Position numbers and translations under genes: made by a program. This document shows positions 9,273-18,532 of a stretch of DNA of 64,000 nt, one piece after another (position 1 is the stretch's first letter; the number at the start of each line of letters is the position of its first letter). The notes under the pieces were generated by a model, which saw only the letters and a program-made list of their open reading frames with translations, was not told the origin of the DNA and searched no databases. The stretch is from Sphingobium sp. B2D3C (GTDB lineage Bacteria; Pseudomonadota; Alphaproteobacteria; Sphingomonadales; Sphingomonadaceae): contig NZ_JAOQOK010000001.1 of assembly GCF_025961835.1 (NCBI RefSeq), forward strand, positions 1,550,001 to 1,614,000, read 5' to 3'.

Positions 9273-11714
9273 TTATGCGCGGGCGGTCGCATCATCCTGC
9301 AGATCGCCCTGGCGGGCGCTCGCCAGCACATCGCGCGCGGCCTCGGCAAGTTGGGAGACCGAGAAAGGCTTGGGCAGGAAGGCCACATTCTCGATGTCGA
9401 TGGACTTGCGAAGCTGCTCCTCGGCATAGCCGGACATGAACAGCACCGGGATAGCGGGATGGCTCTCCCGGACATGGCGGACCATCGTCGGGCCATCCAT
9501 CCCCGGCATCACCACGTCGGAAATCAGCAGATCGATCCGCTCGGCTTCGGCAAGCCGCGCCAGTCCCTGCTCGCCATCCGAGGCGGTGACGACGGTGTAA
9601 CCCTGCCGGGCGAGCGCACGCTCGGCGACGTTGCGCACCATGTCCTCATCCTCGACCAGCAGGATGGTGCCGGTGCCCCACGTCTCGCTGACCGCCGCCT
9701 TGCGCGGGGCCACGGGGGAAGACATGCCTTCCGAAGCGACCGCGTGCACCGGCAGATAGATGTTGAATGTGGTGCCCTGCCCCACGGTCGAATCGGAGAA
9801 GATGAACCCATTGGACTGCTTGACGATGCCGTAGACGGTCGAGAGCCCGAGCCCGGTGCCCTTGCCGACCGACTTCGTGGTGAAGAAGGGTTCGAAGATC
9901 TTGCCCAGCACCTCCGGCGGAATGCCGGTGCCGGTGTCCGAGATGCTGAGGCCGGTATAATCGCCGATCGGCATGATCTCGTTCTTCATCTCGCGCACAT
10001 CGGCGGCGGAGACCGGGAAGGTGCGGACGGTCACCGTGCCGCCTTCGGGCATCGCATCGCGCGCGTTCACCACCAGATTGACGATCACCTGCTCAAGCTG
10101 GCCGGGATCGGCGCGGACATGGCCGAGATTGCGGCCGTGGAAGACCTCCAGCCGGATGTTCTCGCCGAGCAGCCGCTTGAGCAGGCTGGAGACCTCGGAC
10201 ACGACATCGGGCAATTGCAGCACCTGCGGACGCAAGGTCTGCTGGCGCGAGAAGGCGAGAAGCTGCCGCGTGAGCGAGGCTGCGCGGTTGGAGTTGGCCT
10301 TGACCTGCTGGATGTCGTCATAGTCGCTATCGCCGGGCGTGTGGCGCATCAGCATCAGATCGCAATGGCCGATGATCGCGGTCAGAATATTGTTGAAGTC
10401 GTGCGCCACGCCGCCGGCAAGCTGCCCGACCGCTTGCATCTTCGTCTGCTGGGCGACCTGACGCTTGAGGCGCGATTCCTCGCTATTGTCCTTGAGGCTC
10501 AGCAGCACGGCGGCCTCGCCCAGCCCCCTCACCCCTGCAAGGCTCAGGGACACCGGCTCGTCCGGCGCACCGAGCAGGCCGACTTGCATGTCGCCGGACA
10601 TTTGCGGGCCATTGGCAAAGCGGCGGATAGTGTCGGCCACGGCGGCGCGATCCTCCACCACGACGATATCGCCCGGATAGCTCGGCTTCTCACCCGGCGG
10701 GATGCCGGCAGCGCGACCAAAGGCCTTGTTGAAGAACAGCAGCCGCCCTTCCCGGTCGGCCATGCCAAGGCCGAAGGGCAGCAGCGAGAGCAGGGCTTCG
10801 ACATAAGCGAGGCTGGAAATGCCCTCCACCGCCGACACGCTCTCATCCACCATGACCAGCACGATCTGGCCGGAGGGGTCATCCGGGCGCAGCGGCACCT
10901 GGATCATGCGGATGGGCACCGCCTGCTTTTCTTCCTGCGCGAAGAAGATGCGGCCCTCGGCGTCGACGCGCATATAGCCGGCGAAGTCGCGACCCTGGAT
11001 GATGCTGTCCGCGCGGCCGGTAGCGCGCAGGATGAAGGCGGGATTGGCAGCGCGGATGCGCCCCTCCCCACCGATCATCACGCACATCACGCCGGAATCG
11101 GACAGGCGCTCGCCCGCCTCGCCGGCCATGATGCGACCGAAATCATCGACGATGCTGGCCTGCTGGACGCTCTCGAAACGCCAGAGCAGATAGTCATCCG
11201 CCCGTCCGGTGCGCGTCACCTGCAGATCGAGATGGAGACTGCCGCGCAATATGCCGCGCACGGTGATTTCGCCCTCGCGCCAGGCCGCCTGCCCGGCTTG
11301 CGCCACGCGGTTCAGATCGCTCGGGGAAATGTCGATCTCGGCAGGCGCGGGATAGCCACCGAACCAGTCGCCATAATGATCATTGGCGCACACCATGCGG
11401 CCCGTCCGGTCGGTCAGGGCGATGGCGCAACCGGCTGCATTTGCCGCCGCGCGGATCAGCGTCCAGTCCGGGTCTGCAGGCGTAGCCGGCACGACCGGCG
11501 CGAGGCTGCGCTGCGTCACCCAGAGCAGCGCGGACACCGCAAGCACGGACGCCCCGAACACGGCGCCCACGGCAGGATCGGCGAACAGCCATAACAGCGG
11601 CGCGCCCGCCAGCAGCGCGACCAGCGCGACGAGCAGCAGCATGGGGAAGCGCGGTTGATTTGCCGTCAGATTGAGCAAATCGCCATTGCGCGCATTCGCT
11701 CCCCCATCGCTCAC
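9273..11714 (-). CDS. cckA: Hybrid sensor histidine kinase CckA
   Basis: An 813-residue hybrid kinase. Two N-terminal membrane segments are followed by PAS-like sensing regions (about 75-400), a HisKA domain with phospho-accepting His near residue 436 in GGVAHDFNN, an HATPase_c domain with NARDAM, DTGTGIP and GKGTGLGLS boxes, and a receiver domain with the phospho-Asp near 732 in ISDVVMPGMDG. Size and order match CckA, which in alphaproteobacteria feeds phosphate through ChpT to CtrA and controls cell cycle and motility. Translation begins at a GTG that overlaps the stop of the DUF2062 gene, so expression is translationally coupled. Confidence 0.93.
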   Translation of the reverse strand: MSDGGANARNGDLLNLTANQPRFPMLLLVALVALLAGAPLLWLFADPAVGAVFGASVLAVSALLWVTQRSLAPVVPATPADPDWTLIRAAANAAGCAIALTDRTGRMVCANDHYGDWFGGYPAPAEIDISPSDLNRVAQAGQAAWREGEITVRGILRGSLHLDLQVTRTGRADDYLLWRFESVQQASIVDDFGRIMAGEAGERLSDSGVMCVMIGGEGRIRAANPAFILRATGRADSIIQGRDFAGYMRVDAEGRIFFAQEEKQAVPIRMIQVPLRPDDPSGQIVLVMVDESVSAVEGISSLAYVEALLSLLPFGLGMADREGRLLFFNKAFGRAAGIPPGEKPSYPGDIVVVEDRAAVADTIRRFANGPQMSGDMQVGLLGAPDEPVSLSLAGVRGLGEAAVLLSLKDNSEESRLKRQVAQQTKMQAVGQLAGGVAHDFNNILTAIIGHCDLMLMRHTPGDSDYDDIQQVKANSNRAASLTRQLLAFSRQQTLRPQVLQLPDVVSEVSSLLKRLLGENIRLEVFHGRNLGHVRADPGQLEQVIVNLVVNARDAMPEGGTVTVRTFPVSAADVREMKNEIMPIGDYTGLSISDTGTGIPPEVLGKIFEPFFTTKSVGKGTGLGLSTVYGIVKQSNGFIFSDSTVGQGTTFNIYLPVHAVASEGMSSPVAPRKAAVSETWGTGTILLVEDEDMVRNVAERALARQGYTVVTASDGEQGLARLAEAERIDLLISDVVMPGMDGPTMVRHVRESHPAIPVLFMSGYAEEQLRKSIDIENVAFLPKPFSVSQLAEAARDVLASARQGDLQDDATARA

Positions 11715-12319
11715 GAAGTCTGCCCTCCCAGCGGCAAAATTCCGTCGCCTCCGGTCTCAGCGCTTTCCGAGCGCCCCGCCTGACGCCCGCGCCATTTCCG
11801 CCCGATGCGGCTCTTCCACAGCCAGGAGGAAACAAAATAGCCGATAGCGGCCGAGACGACCGACACGACGAGCAGGCCGAACAGCAGCACCGGTGCTGTC
11901 GATGACAGCAGCCAGGCCGTCCATTCCGCCAGCCCCGCCTCGTGATGAATGAGCGCCATCACCTGGCTGACATCGCCGGACCGCCCCAACATGGTCGCGC
12001 CGACATAATAGGATGCGGCGAGGATGAAGGGCGTCGTCGCGGGATTGGACAGGAAGGTCATCGCAGCGGCCAGCGGCACATTCGCCCGGAACGGCAGCGC
12101 CAGCAGCGCCGCGCCGGCAATCTGCAGCCCGGGGATCAGCAGGAAGATGCCGACGAGCAAGCCCAACGCCACGCCGCGCGGCACGGACCTGCGGGTGAAG
12201 CGCCACAGCTCGGGGGCCAGCACGCGATGCGCCACCGGCTTGACGAACCGGTTTTCCGCCAGGCTCTCCCGGCTGGGCATGGACGCGCGGAAGGCCTTGA
12301 TCAGCCGGCGCTTGGGCAT
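11711..12319 (-). CDS. DUF2062 membrane protein
   Basis: A 202-residue inner-membrane protein with the DUF2062 pattern: an N-terminal basic segment, then RGVALGLLVGIF and a hydrophobic core including FLSNPATTPF, and a last membrane segment near residues 145-170. The family has no settled biochemical function. Its start overlaps the smpB stop (TGATG) and its stop overlaps the cckA start (GTGA), making it the link in a tightly coupled smpB-DUF2062-cckA run. Confidence 0.82.
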   Translation of the reverse strand: MPKRRLIKAFRASMPSRESLAENRFVKPVAHRVLAPELWRFTRRSVPRGVALGLLVGIFLLIPGLQIAGAALLALPFRANVPLAAAMTFLSNPATTPFILAASYYVGATMLGRSGDVSQVMALIHHEAGLAEWTAWLLSSTAPVLLFGLLVVSVVSAAIGYFVSSWLWKSRIGRKWRGRQAGRSESAETGGDGILPLGGQTS

Positions 12320-12801
12320 CAGCCCCGCTCCCGCATGATGCGGCCCTGCTCGCGCTTCCAGTCGCGCTCCTTGGCGGTCTCGCGCTTGTCGCGGACGTTC
12401 TTGCCCTTGGCCAGCGCCAGCTCGACCTTGGCCTTGCCGCGCTCGTTGAAATAGACGCTCAACGGCACCAGCGTCATGCCCTGCCGGGCGACGGCGCCGT
12501 GCAGCTTGGCGATCTCCCGCTCGCGCAGCAGCAGCTTGCGGGGGCGCTTGGGCTCATGATTGAAGCGGTTGCCGTGGCTGAACTCGGGGATGTTGCTGTT
12601 GATCAGCCAGATCTCGTCGTCCTTCACCTCGGCATAGCTCTCGGTGATCGAGCCATCGCCAAAGCGCAGCGATTTCACCTCGGTCCCGCGCAGCATGATG
12701 CCCGCTTCGTAAACGTCCTCAATCGCGTAATCGAAACGGGCGCGCCGGTTCTCGGCCACGGTCTTGACCTTGTTGAATGTCGCAGGGCGCGGGCGAGCCA
12801 T
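12319..12801 (-). CDS. smpB: SsrA-binding protein SmpB
   Basis: A 160-residue basic protein that binds tmRNA and brings it to stalled ribosomes for trans-translation. Recognisable parts are the N-terminal [11 protein letters not shown] segment, GTEVKSLR near residue 40, the RPRKLLL stretch and the basic C-terminal tail that enters the mRNA channel. The frame extends 69 bases upstream, but MARPRPATF matches the family N-terminus. tmRNA itself was not seen in the window. Confidence 0.96.
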   Translation of the reverse strand: MARPRPATFNKVKTVAENRRARFDYAIEDVYEAGIMLRGTEVKSLRFGDGSITESYAEVKDDEIWLINSNIPEFSHGNRFNHEPKRPRKLLLREREIAKLHGAVARQGMTLVPLSVYFNERGKAKVELALAKGKNVRDKRETAKERDWKREQGRIMRERG

Positions 12802-12847
12802 TGGAATCTTTCTGTAATGAGAGCCAGATTTAGGCGATGTGACCGGC

Positions 12848-13726
12848 CTAAACCAGCCCCGCGATCTCAAGAGCGCGGTCTACCGTCGCACGCGAGGCAC
12901 CTGATGGCCACGTTATCGGTAGCCGCAACTCGCACGGCATCTCCGGTCGCACCCGCGAGAGCGCATATTTGATGGGCCCCGGTGAAGAATCGGTGAAGAG
13001 CGCATCGTGAAGCGGATAGAGCCGGTCCTGCAGCGCCAGCGCGTCCTTCCAGCGATCCTCAAGGCAAGCATTCTGGAAATCGGCGCACAGGCGCGGCGCG
13101 ACATTAGCCGTGACCGAGATGCAGCCCCGGCCACCCATGGCGTTGAACGCCAGCGCCGTCTCGTCATTGCCGGACAGCTGGCACCAGTCCGCCCCGCAGG
13201 CGAGGCGCTGGGCGGTCACGCGGCCGATATTCCCGGTCGCATCCTTAAGGCCCACGATGCTCGGAAATTCCTCGACCAGCCGGTGCAACACCGGCACGCC
13301 GATATCCACGATGGAACGGCCCGGAATATTGTAGAGCACGATGGGCAGATCGCAGCGCGAGGCCAGATAGGCGAAATGCTGGTAAAGCCCCTCCTGGCTC
13401 GGCTTATTATAATAGGGCGCGACGACAAGCGCGGCATCGGCGCCGGCGGCCTGCGCGGCGAACATATGTTCCAGCGCAATCCGGGTATCGTTGGAGCCGG
13501 CCCCGGCGATCACCGGCACGCGCCCGGCCGCCTGCTCGACGCAGATCCGCACGACGCGATTATGCTCCTCGATGGTCATCGTGGCGCTCTCGCCGGTCGT
13601 TCCGCACGGCACGAGGGCGCTCGATCCCTCCTCGATTTGCCAGTCCACGAAGCTGCGGAATGCGTCCTCATCCAGCCGATCATTGCGAAACGGGGTGATC
13701 AGTGCCGGAATCGAGCCGGAAAACAT
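12848..13726 (-). CDS. dapA: 4-hydroxy-tetrahydrodipicolinate synthase
   Basis: A 292-residue TIM-barrel enzyme that condenses pyruvate with aspartate semialdehyde in the lysine and diaminopimelate pathway. It shows GTTGES near residue 45, the catalytic Tyr near 131 in VLYNIPGRS and the Schiff-base Lys near 160 in VGLKDATGN. The start was set by an AAGGAG ribosome site eight bases before the ATG; an upstream in-frame ATG lacks one. It is the first gene of the minus-strand run leading to smpB and cckA and diverges from the transglycosylase gene. Confidence 0.96.
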   Translation of the reverse strand: MFSGSIPALITPFRNDRLDEDAFRSFVDWQIEEGSSALVPCGTTGESATMTIEEHNRVVRICVEQAAGRVPVIAGAGSNDTRIALEHMFAAQAAGADAALVVAPYYNKPSQEGLYQHFAYLASRCDLPIVLYNIPGRSIVDIGVPVLHRLVEEFPSIVGLKDATGNIGRVTAQRLACGADWCQLSGNDETALAFNAMGGRGCISVTANVAPRLCADFQNACLEDRWKDALALQDRLYPLHDALFTDSSPGPIKYALSRVRPEMPCELRLPITWPSGASRATVDRALEIAGLV

Positions 13727-13819
13727 ATGAAAAAACTCCTTCAAAGCGCGCGCTCGGACAGGCATAGTGGGGCAAATGCACGCGCCCGTTCACCGTTCGA
13801 TCATCGAGGCTCTGCCATA

Positions 13820-15826
13820 ATGCTTCCCATGGGAAAAGACCTTCGCTTATCTGCTGTCGTTCTTGTTGCGGCCATGGCCTCGGCAGCGACGACCGCTTCG
13901 TCCTCGCAGAGCACGCCGACCGTCACTTGGCAGGCCGTTCAGGAGCGCCTCGCCGCTGGCGCCAATGACGAAGCGCGCACCCGCGATGCGATTGAGAACT
14001 GGCGCCGCATTGCCTCCAGCGACAGCCACGATTTCTCGGTCTACGCCAACTTCCTGCTCGCCAATCCCGGCTGGCCCGAGGAATCCAAGCTGCGCTCCTA
14101 TGCCGAGCGTCGGGTGGATGCGGACGTCAACGAGCCGTCGGTCATTCTCGCCTTCTTCGCGAAATATCCGGCACGCTCCGCCCAGGCCAAGGCCATTCAC
14201 GCGCTGACGCTGGCGCGGATGGGCAAGCAAAGCGAGGCGCAGAAAATGGCGCGGGACGCTTGGGCGTCTGGCGCCATGGACGCTAAATGGGAGGACCGGC
14301 TGCGGATGCAGTTCGCATCCGCCCTCACGCCGGAAGATCATTTGCGGCGCGCGGATTCAGCTTTGTGGCAACGCCGCCCGGAGATCGCCGAACGCCTACT
14401 CGCCTCCGTGCCGGTGACCCGCCAGGCGGTTGTCGCCGCGCGGATCGCCTTCCAGCGCAAATCGCCCAATGCTGCGGCCCTCATGGGTCCGGCCGATCCG
14501 GTCGGGATGCTGGACGCCGGCTATCTGGCCGACAAGGCGCGCTGGCTGACCGACAATGGCGACCTTGCTGCGGCGCGCAGCCTGCTCGGCAACCGCACGG
14601 CGCTGATGCAACGCCCGACCGACCCGGAAAAATGGTATGAGGTGCTGCTGGCGCAGGCCCGCGCGGCGAACAATGACAATCAGTTCAGCACCGCCTTTGC
14701 TATCGCTTCCAAGGTCGACGATGCCTTCCCCCGCGGGACGGACATCAGTGCGCAGTCGCTGGGCGTACGCGATGATTATACCAGCCTCACATGGCTGGCG
14801 GGCATGATCGCGCTCAACAAGCTGAACCGCCCCGCCGACGCCGAAGCGATGTTCGATCGCTATGCCAATGGCGCCAAATCGGGCCAGACCAGCTCCAAGG
14901 GCCACTATTGGGCCGGACGCGCTGCGTTGGCCGCTGGTCGTCAGGCGCAGGCAACTGCGCATTTCGAGAAGGCCGGCAGCTATCCCGATCAATATTATGG
15001 CCAGCTCGCGCTCGAGCGTCTCAAACGCCGCGTTAATCCCGGTGCGCTCGCCAGTGCCGTGCGCCCCAGCGCCAGTGAGCGCGCCGCATTCATGGCGCGA
15101 CCGGTAGTGCGCGCTGCCAGCCTGCTCGGGCGCAACGGGCAGACCCGCGACCAGTCGCTATTCATCCGCGCCATTGCCGACAATGCGCAGACGGATACGG
15201 AGTTGGCCCTCGCCGGCGAACTGGCGCAAGTCCTCGGCCGCCCGGATCTTGGCGTCATGGCCGCACGCAGCGCCGGCCGCAATGGTCTGAGTGCCGCGCC
15301 GGACTACAGCTTCCCCCGCATGAATGTGCCGCTGAGCGACCGCTCCAATTGGACGATGATTCACGCGATCACCCGGCAGGAAAGCCAGTTCGACCGGGCC
15401 ATCGTGTCCCACGCCAATGCGCATGGACTGATGCAGCTGCTGCCCTCCACCGCGCGCGAAGTCGCGGGCAAGATCGGCATGAGCTTCAACCAGAGCTCGC
15501 TCTACGATCCCAACTATAACGTGCAGCTTGGCAGTGCCTATTTCCAGCAGCTGCTGCGCTATTACAACGGCAGCTACCCGCTCGCCATCGCCGCCTATAA
15601 TGGCGGCATGGGCCGGGTGAACCGCTGGCTGCAATCCAATGGCGACCCGCGTCTGCCCGGCGTGGACATGGTCCAGTGGATCGAGGACATTCCCATTTTC
15701 GAAACGCGCAATTATGTGCAGCGTGTGCTGGAGAATGCGGTGATCTATGACATGCTGAGCCCCGTGCAGAGCACCGCCGACTTGGCGCCGCTCAGCCGGT
15801 TCCTGGGCAAGTCCCTGCCCGGCTGA
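13820..15826 (+). CDS. Soluble lytic murein transglycosylase (Slt70 type)
   Basis: A 668-residue periplasmic enzyme that cleaves the MurNAc-GlcNAc bond to leave 1,6-anhydro-muropeptides. A signal peptide covers about residues 1-27, a long alpha-helical superhelix (about 35-490) forms the doughnut typical of Slt70, and the C-terminal SLT domain holds the catalytic Glu near residue 521 in TRQESQFD, followed by GLMQLLPSTA and AAYNGG. ATG codons at 13820 and 13829 are both possible starts. The open frame extends far upstream, but that part has no family similarity and is antisense to dapA. Confidence 0.94.
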   Translation: MLPMGKDLRLSAVVLVAAMASAATTASSSQSTPTVTWQAVQERLAAGANDEARTRDAIENWRRIASSDSHDFSVYANFLLANPGWPEESKLRSYAERRVDADVNEPSVILAFFAKYPARSAQAKAIHALTLARMGKQSEAQKMARDAWASGAMDAKWEDRLRMQFASALTPEDHLRRADSALWQRRPEIAERLLASVPVTRQAVVAARIAFQRKSPNAAALMGPADPVGMLDAGYLADKARWLTDNGDLAAARSLLGNRTALMQRPTDPEKWYEVLLAQARAANNDNQFSTAFAIASKVDDAFPRGTDISAQSLGVRDDYTSLTWLAGMIALNKLNRPADAEAMFDRYANGAKSGQTSSKGHYWAGRAALAAGRQAQATAHFEKAGSYPDQYYGQLALERLKRRVNPGALASAVRPSASERAAFMARPVVRAASLLGRNGQTRDQSLFIRAIADNAQTDTELALAGELAQVLGRPDLGVMAARSAGRNGLSAAPDYSFPRMNVPLSDRSNWTMIHAITRQESQFDRAIVSHANAHGLMQLLPSTAREVAGKIGMSFNQSSLYDPNYNVQLGSAYFQQLLRYYNGSYPLAIAAYNGGMGRVNRWLQSNGDPRLPGVDMVQWIEDIPIFETRNYVQRVLENAVIYDMLSPVQSTADLAPLSRFLGKSLPG

Positions 15827-15880
15827 GGACCGTCCGCATCCAGCTAATCCGACCTTTCGACCCAGAACAGAATAGAGATC

Positions 15881-16063
15881 ATGACTGAAAGAGAGACGAG
15901 TTCCGCGCCCGCATCGACGCCCATCGCCGGGCCTGCCGACGCCGCCGAGACCGACGAAAAGCGCGGGACCAAGGCCTTCTGGGCCGGCGTCGGCATCGGA
16001 TCAGCAGCGCTCGCCGCAGCCCTGATGTATGCCAGCAAGCGGCCGAAACGCCGGGGCAAATGA
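15881..16063 (+). CDS. Tiny single-pass membrane protein
   Basis: A 60-residue protein with an acidic, Ala/Pro/Thr-rich N-terminal half, one predicted membrane segment at about residues 33-51 (FWAGVGIGSAALAAALMY) and a basic tail KRPKRRGK. Its stop overlaps the greB start (ATGA), which argues that it is really translated. No family is recognised. The charge pattern suggests the basic tail lies in the cytoplasm. Confidence 0.6.
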   Translation: MTERETSSAPASTPIAGPADAAETDEKRGTKAFWAGVGIGSAALAAALMYASKRPKRRGK

Positions 16064-16548
16064 GCGCGCTGCCTCGGCCGAACTATATCACGCCGGGCGG
16101 TTTTGCCGCGCTGCGCGCCGAATATGACCAGCTTCTCGGGGAAGAACGGCCCAAGATCGTGGAGATCGTCAGCTGGGCGGCCGGCAATGGCGACCGCAGC
16201 GAGAATGGCGACTATCTTTACGGGCGCAAGCGGATGCGGGAAATCGACCGACGCCTGAAATGGCTGGCGCAGCGTATGAAGCTCGCCAAGATCGTGGAAC
16301 CCGCGCAGCAACCGGACAAGAGCCGCATCTTCTTCGGCGCCACGGTCACGCTCGCCGATGAGGAGGACAATCAGCGCAGCGTCACCATCGTCGGCAATGA
16401 CGAGGCGGATGCCGGCGCCGCACGGATCGGCTGGGACACGCCGCTGGCGCGTGCCCTGAGAGGAGCTGCCGTGGGCGACCTGCGCCGCGTCGACCTGCCG
16501 GGCGGCAGCAAGGAATGGGAAATCCTTGCCATCAGCTATCCGCAATGA
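16060..16548 (+). CDS. greB: Transcription elongation factor GreB
   Basis: A 162-residue factor that enters the RNA polymerase secondary channel and stimulates cleavage of backtracked transcripts. The N-terminal coiled coil carries the acidic tip in GDRSENGDY near residue 45-53 and the GreB-like YGRKRMREIDRR stretch; the C-terminal FKBP-like domain ends with IGWDTPLARAL. The GreB form rather than GreA is supported by that motif set. It overlaps both neighbours by four bases, giving a compact three-gene unit. Confidence 0.92.
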   Translation: MSALPRPNYITPGGFAALRAEYDQLLGEERPKIVEIVSWAAGNGDRSENGDYLYGRKRMREIDRRLKWLAQRMKLAKIVEPAQQPDKSRIFFGATVTLADEEDNQRSVTIVGNDEADAGAARIGWDTPLARALRGAAVGDLRRVDLPGGSKEWEILAISYPQ

Positions 16549-17195
16549 TCGCGCGGACGGCCTTGCTCGGGATTGCGCTGCTGGCCAGGACGGGGTCGGG
16601 GGCATGGGCTGCAGATTGCCCGACGGGACTGTTCATGGCCGATGCCGGGCCGGATGCAGCCTCGGCACTGGAAATCGGCCCGAATGGTCGCTTCCGCTAC
16701 ATGTTCACCGCAGGCGCTGTCGATGAATCGGCCGCCGGCCGCTGGGAATGCGCGGATGACGGCACCCTGCGCCTCACCACCGAGCCGACCCCCAAGCCGG
16801 CAGCGTTCTCGCTCGCCCATGTAGCCACCGACGGGAACGAGCCGTTCACCCTGCTGGTCACCTGGCCCAATGGCGCGGGCGTACCCGCCGTCGACTTTGA
16901 GCTCACCCTCGAGGATGGCGACACCATCGCCGACTATACCCAGAGCGACGGCTGGACCCGCGATCTGGGCGAGCGCCGTCCGCGCTCGATTCAGGTCTCA
17001 GAAGTGTTTTTCGGCACCAAATCCGAGGTGATCCCTCTGCCCGCGCAGGAGCATCTTCGCGTCCACATCATCCTCACCCCCAATGACATGGGCGTTGCCG
17101 CTTTCCGCGATACGTTGGTGACTCGCGAAGACGACAAGCTGGTTCTCCACTGGCGCGACGGCACGATGCGCTACGCCCCAGCCGCGCGGGACTGA
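16545..17195 (+). CDS. Secreted protein of unknown function
   Basis: A 216-residue protein with a clear signal peptide (cleavage expected after AWA, near residue 22) and a mature part rich in beta-strand patterns. Two cysteines (near residues 25 and 66) could form a disulphide in the periplasm. No family is recognised. The ATG overlaps the greB stop (ATGA), which fixes this start over an in-frame codon 30 bases upstream and suggests translational coupling. Confidence 0.65.
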   Translation: MIARTALLGIALLARTGSGAWAADCPTGLFMADAGPDAASALEIGPNGRFRYMFTAGAVDESAAGRWECADDGTLRLTTEPTPKPAAFSLAHVATDGNEPFTLLVTWPNGAGVPAVDFELTLEDGDTIADYTQSDGWTRDLGERRPRSIQVSEVFFGTKSEVIPLPAQEHLRVHIILTPNDMGVAAFRDTLVTREDDKLVLHWRDGTMRYAPAARD

Positions 17196-17205
17196 GCGCC
17201 TCGCC

Positions 17206-17703
17206 ATGATGGACATCCGCCCCGCCTCGGCCGCCGACTGGCGGGGCATCTGGACCGTTTTCGAGCCGGTCATCCGCGAGGGCGCGACCTTTCCCCTCGC
17301 CCGCGATCTGGATGAGGCGGGTGCCCACGCCTACTGGACCGCGCCGGACAAGCAGGTGTTCGTCGCGACATCCGACACCGGCATCGTCGGCAGCTACACC
17401 TTGCGCGCAAATTCGACCGGCCCGGCCGCCCATGTCGCCAATGCCGGATATATCGTCCAGGCCGACCAGCGTGGGAAAGGCATCGCGCAGGCGCTGTGCC
17501 GCCACTCGCTGCAGACGGCCCGCGCGCAGGGGTTCCGCGCAATGCAGTTTAACCTGGTGATTTCCACGAACATCCGCGCCGTGCGCCTATGGCAGCATAT
17601 GGGATTTAGCGTGGTCGGGGCGCTTCCCGGCGCGTTCCACCATCCGGTTCACGGTTATGTCGATGCGCTCGTGATGTACCGCAGCCTCATGGATCAGGCC
17701 TGA
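17206..17703 (+). CDS. GNAT-family N-acetyltransferase
   Basis: A 165-residue GNAT protein that would transfer an acetyl group from acetyl-CoA to an amine. The acetyl-CoA binding loop DQRGKGIAQALC (Q/RxxGxG/A) is at about residues 87-98, followed by the NIRAVRLWQHMGF motif near 123-135. The family resembles phosphinothricin/L-amino acid type acetyltransferases, but the substrate cannot be assigned. It follows the secreted protein by 10 bp on the same strand. Confidence 0.82.
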   Translation: MMDIRPASAADWRGIWTVFEPVIREGATFPLARDLDEAGAHAYWTAPDKQVFVATSDTGIVGSYTLRANSTGPAAHVANAGYIVQADQRGKGIAQALCRHSLQTARAQGFRAMQFNLVISTNIRAVRLWQHMGFSVVGALPGAFHHPVHGYVDALVMYRSLMDQA

Positions 17704-17708
17704 GCCGC

Positions 17709-18494
17709 TCACTCCTCCGGCTGATAGCCGAACGCCTCATGCGCCAGTTTCACGACGGCGGGATCGACGTCCGGCATCTCCATCGAGACATGCTTTTCCA
17801 GCCGGTCGGCGATGCACGTGAGCGCCGCGATCCGCGCAGCCTTGCGATCATTGCCATCGATCACGTGCCAGGGCGCCTGCTTGGTGTCGGTCTTGGCGAA
17901 CATGTCCTTGATGGCATCGAGATAATCCGCCCGCTTGTCGCGATTGCGATAATCCTCCGTGCCCGTCTTCCAGCGCTTGAAGGGATCGTCCAGCCGCTGG
18001 GCAAGCTGCTTGTCCTGCTCCTTCTGCGTGATGTGGACGAACAGCTTCACGATCGCGGTGCCGCTGTCGATCTGCTGGGCCTCGAACGCATTGATCTCGT
18101 CATAGCCGCGCTTCCACTCGGCTTTTGTGCAGAAGCCCTCCACCCGCTCGACCAGCACGCGCCCGTACCAGCTCCGGTCGAAGATCGCGATGTGCCTGTC
18201 TTCCGGCAGTTTCGTCCAGAAGCGCCAGAGGAAGTGGCGCCCCAGCTCCTCCGCTGTCGGCGCGCCGATGGGCCAGACCCGGAAATAGCGCGGATCGAGC
18301 AGCGACGTCATTCGTTTGATGATGCCGCCCTTGCCGGCGGCATCCCACCCTTCCAGCATCACCACGCTGCGGCGCTTGTGGATGATGTGGGCGACCTGGA
18401 TCTTCTCCAGCCGCTTCTGGAGCTTGAGCAGCGCCTTGTCGAAGTCGCCGTCGAAATCGGCGCCCTTCTCATAATCGGAGAGCTTGATGGTCAT
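17709..18494 (-). CDS. ppk2: Polyphosphate kinase 2
   Basis: A 261-residue PPK2-family enzyme that uses polyphosphate to phosphorylate nucleotides, or the reverse. The Walker A motif GWDAAGKGG is near residue 49-57 and the PPK2 motif DRSWYGRVLVERVEGF near 105-120, with the lid region around FKRWKTGTEDYRNR. Length and single-domain form fit a one-domain PPK2; ADP versus GDP preference is not readable. It converges with the GNAT gene, and ppk1 and ppx lie only about 5 kb away. Confidence 0.93.
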   Translation of the reverse strand: MTIKLSDYEKGADFDGDFDKALLKLQKRLEKIQVAHIIHKRRSVVMLEGWDAAGKGGIIKRMTSLLDPRYFRVWPIGAPTAEELGRHFLWRFWTKLPEDRHIAIFDRSWYGRVLVERVEGFCTKAEWKRGYDEINAFEAQQIDSGTAIVKLFVHITQKEQDKQLAQRLDDPFKRWKTGTEDYRNRDKRADYLDAIKDMFAKTDTKQAPWHVIDGNDRKAARIAALTCIADRLEKHVSMEMPDVDPAVVKLAHEAFGYQPEE

Positions 18495-18532
18495 GGCCGC
18501 ACCCTATCGTGCGGCCAGCCATTGTCGAGAGT

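Noticed and set aside
9270..11594. A 774-residue plus-strand frame opposite cckA
   Set aside because: It is antisense to a complete, motif-rich kinase gene and lacks a ribosome site; treated as a G+C artefact.
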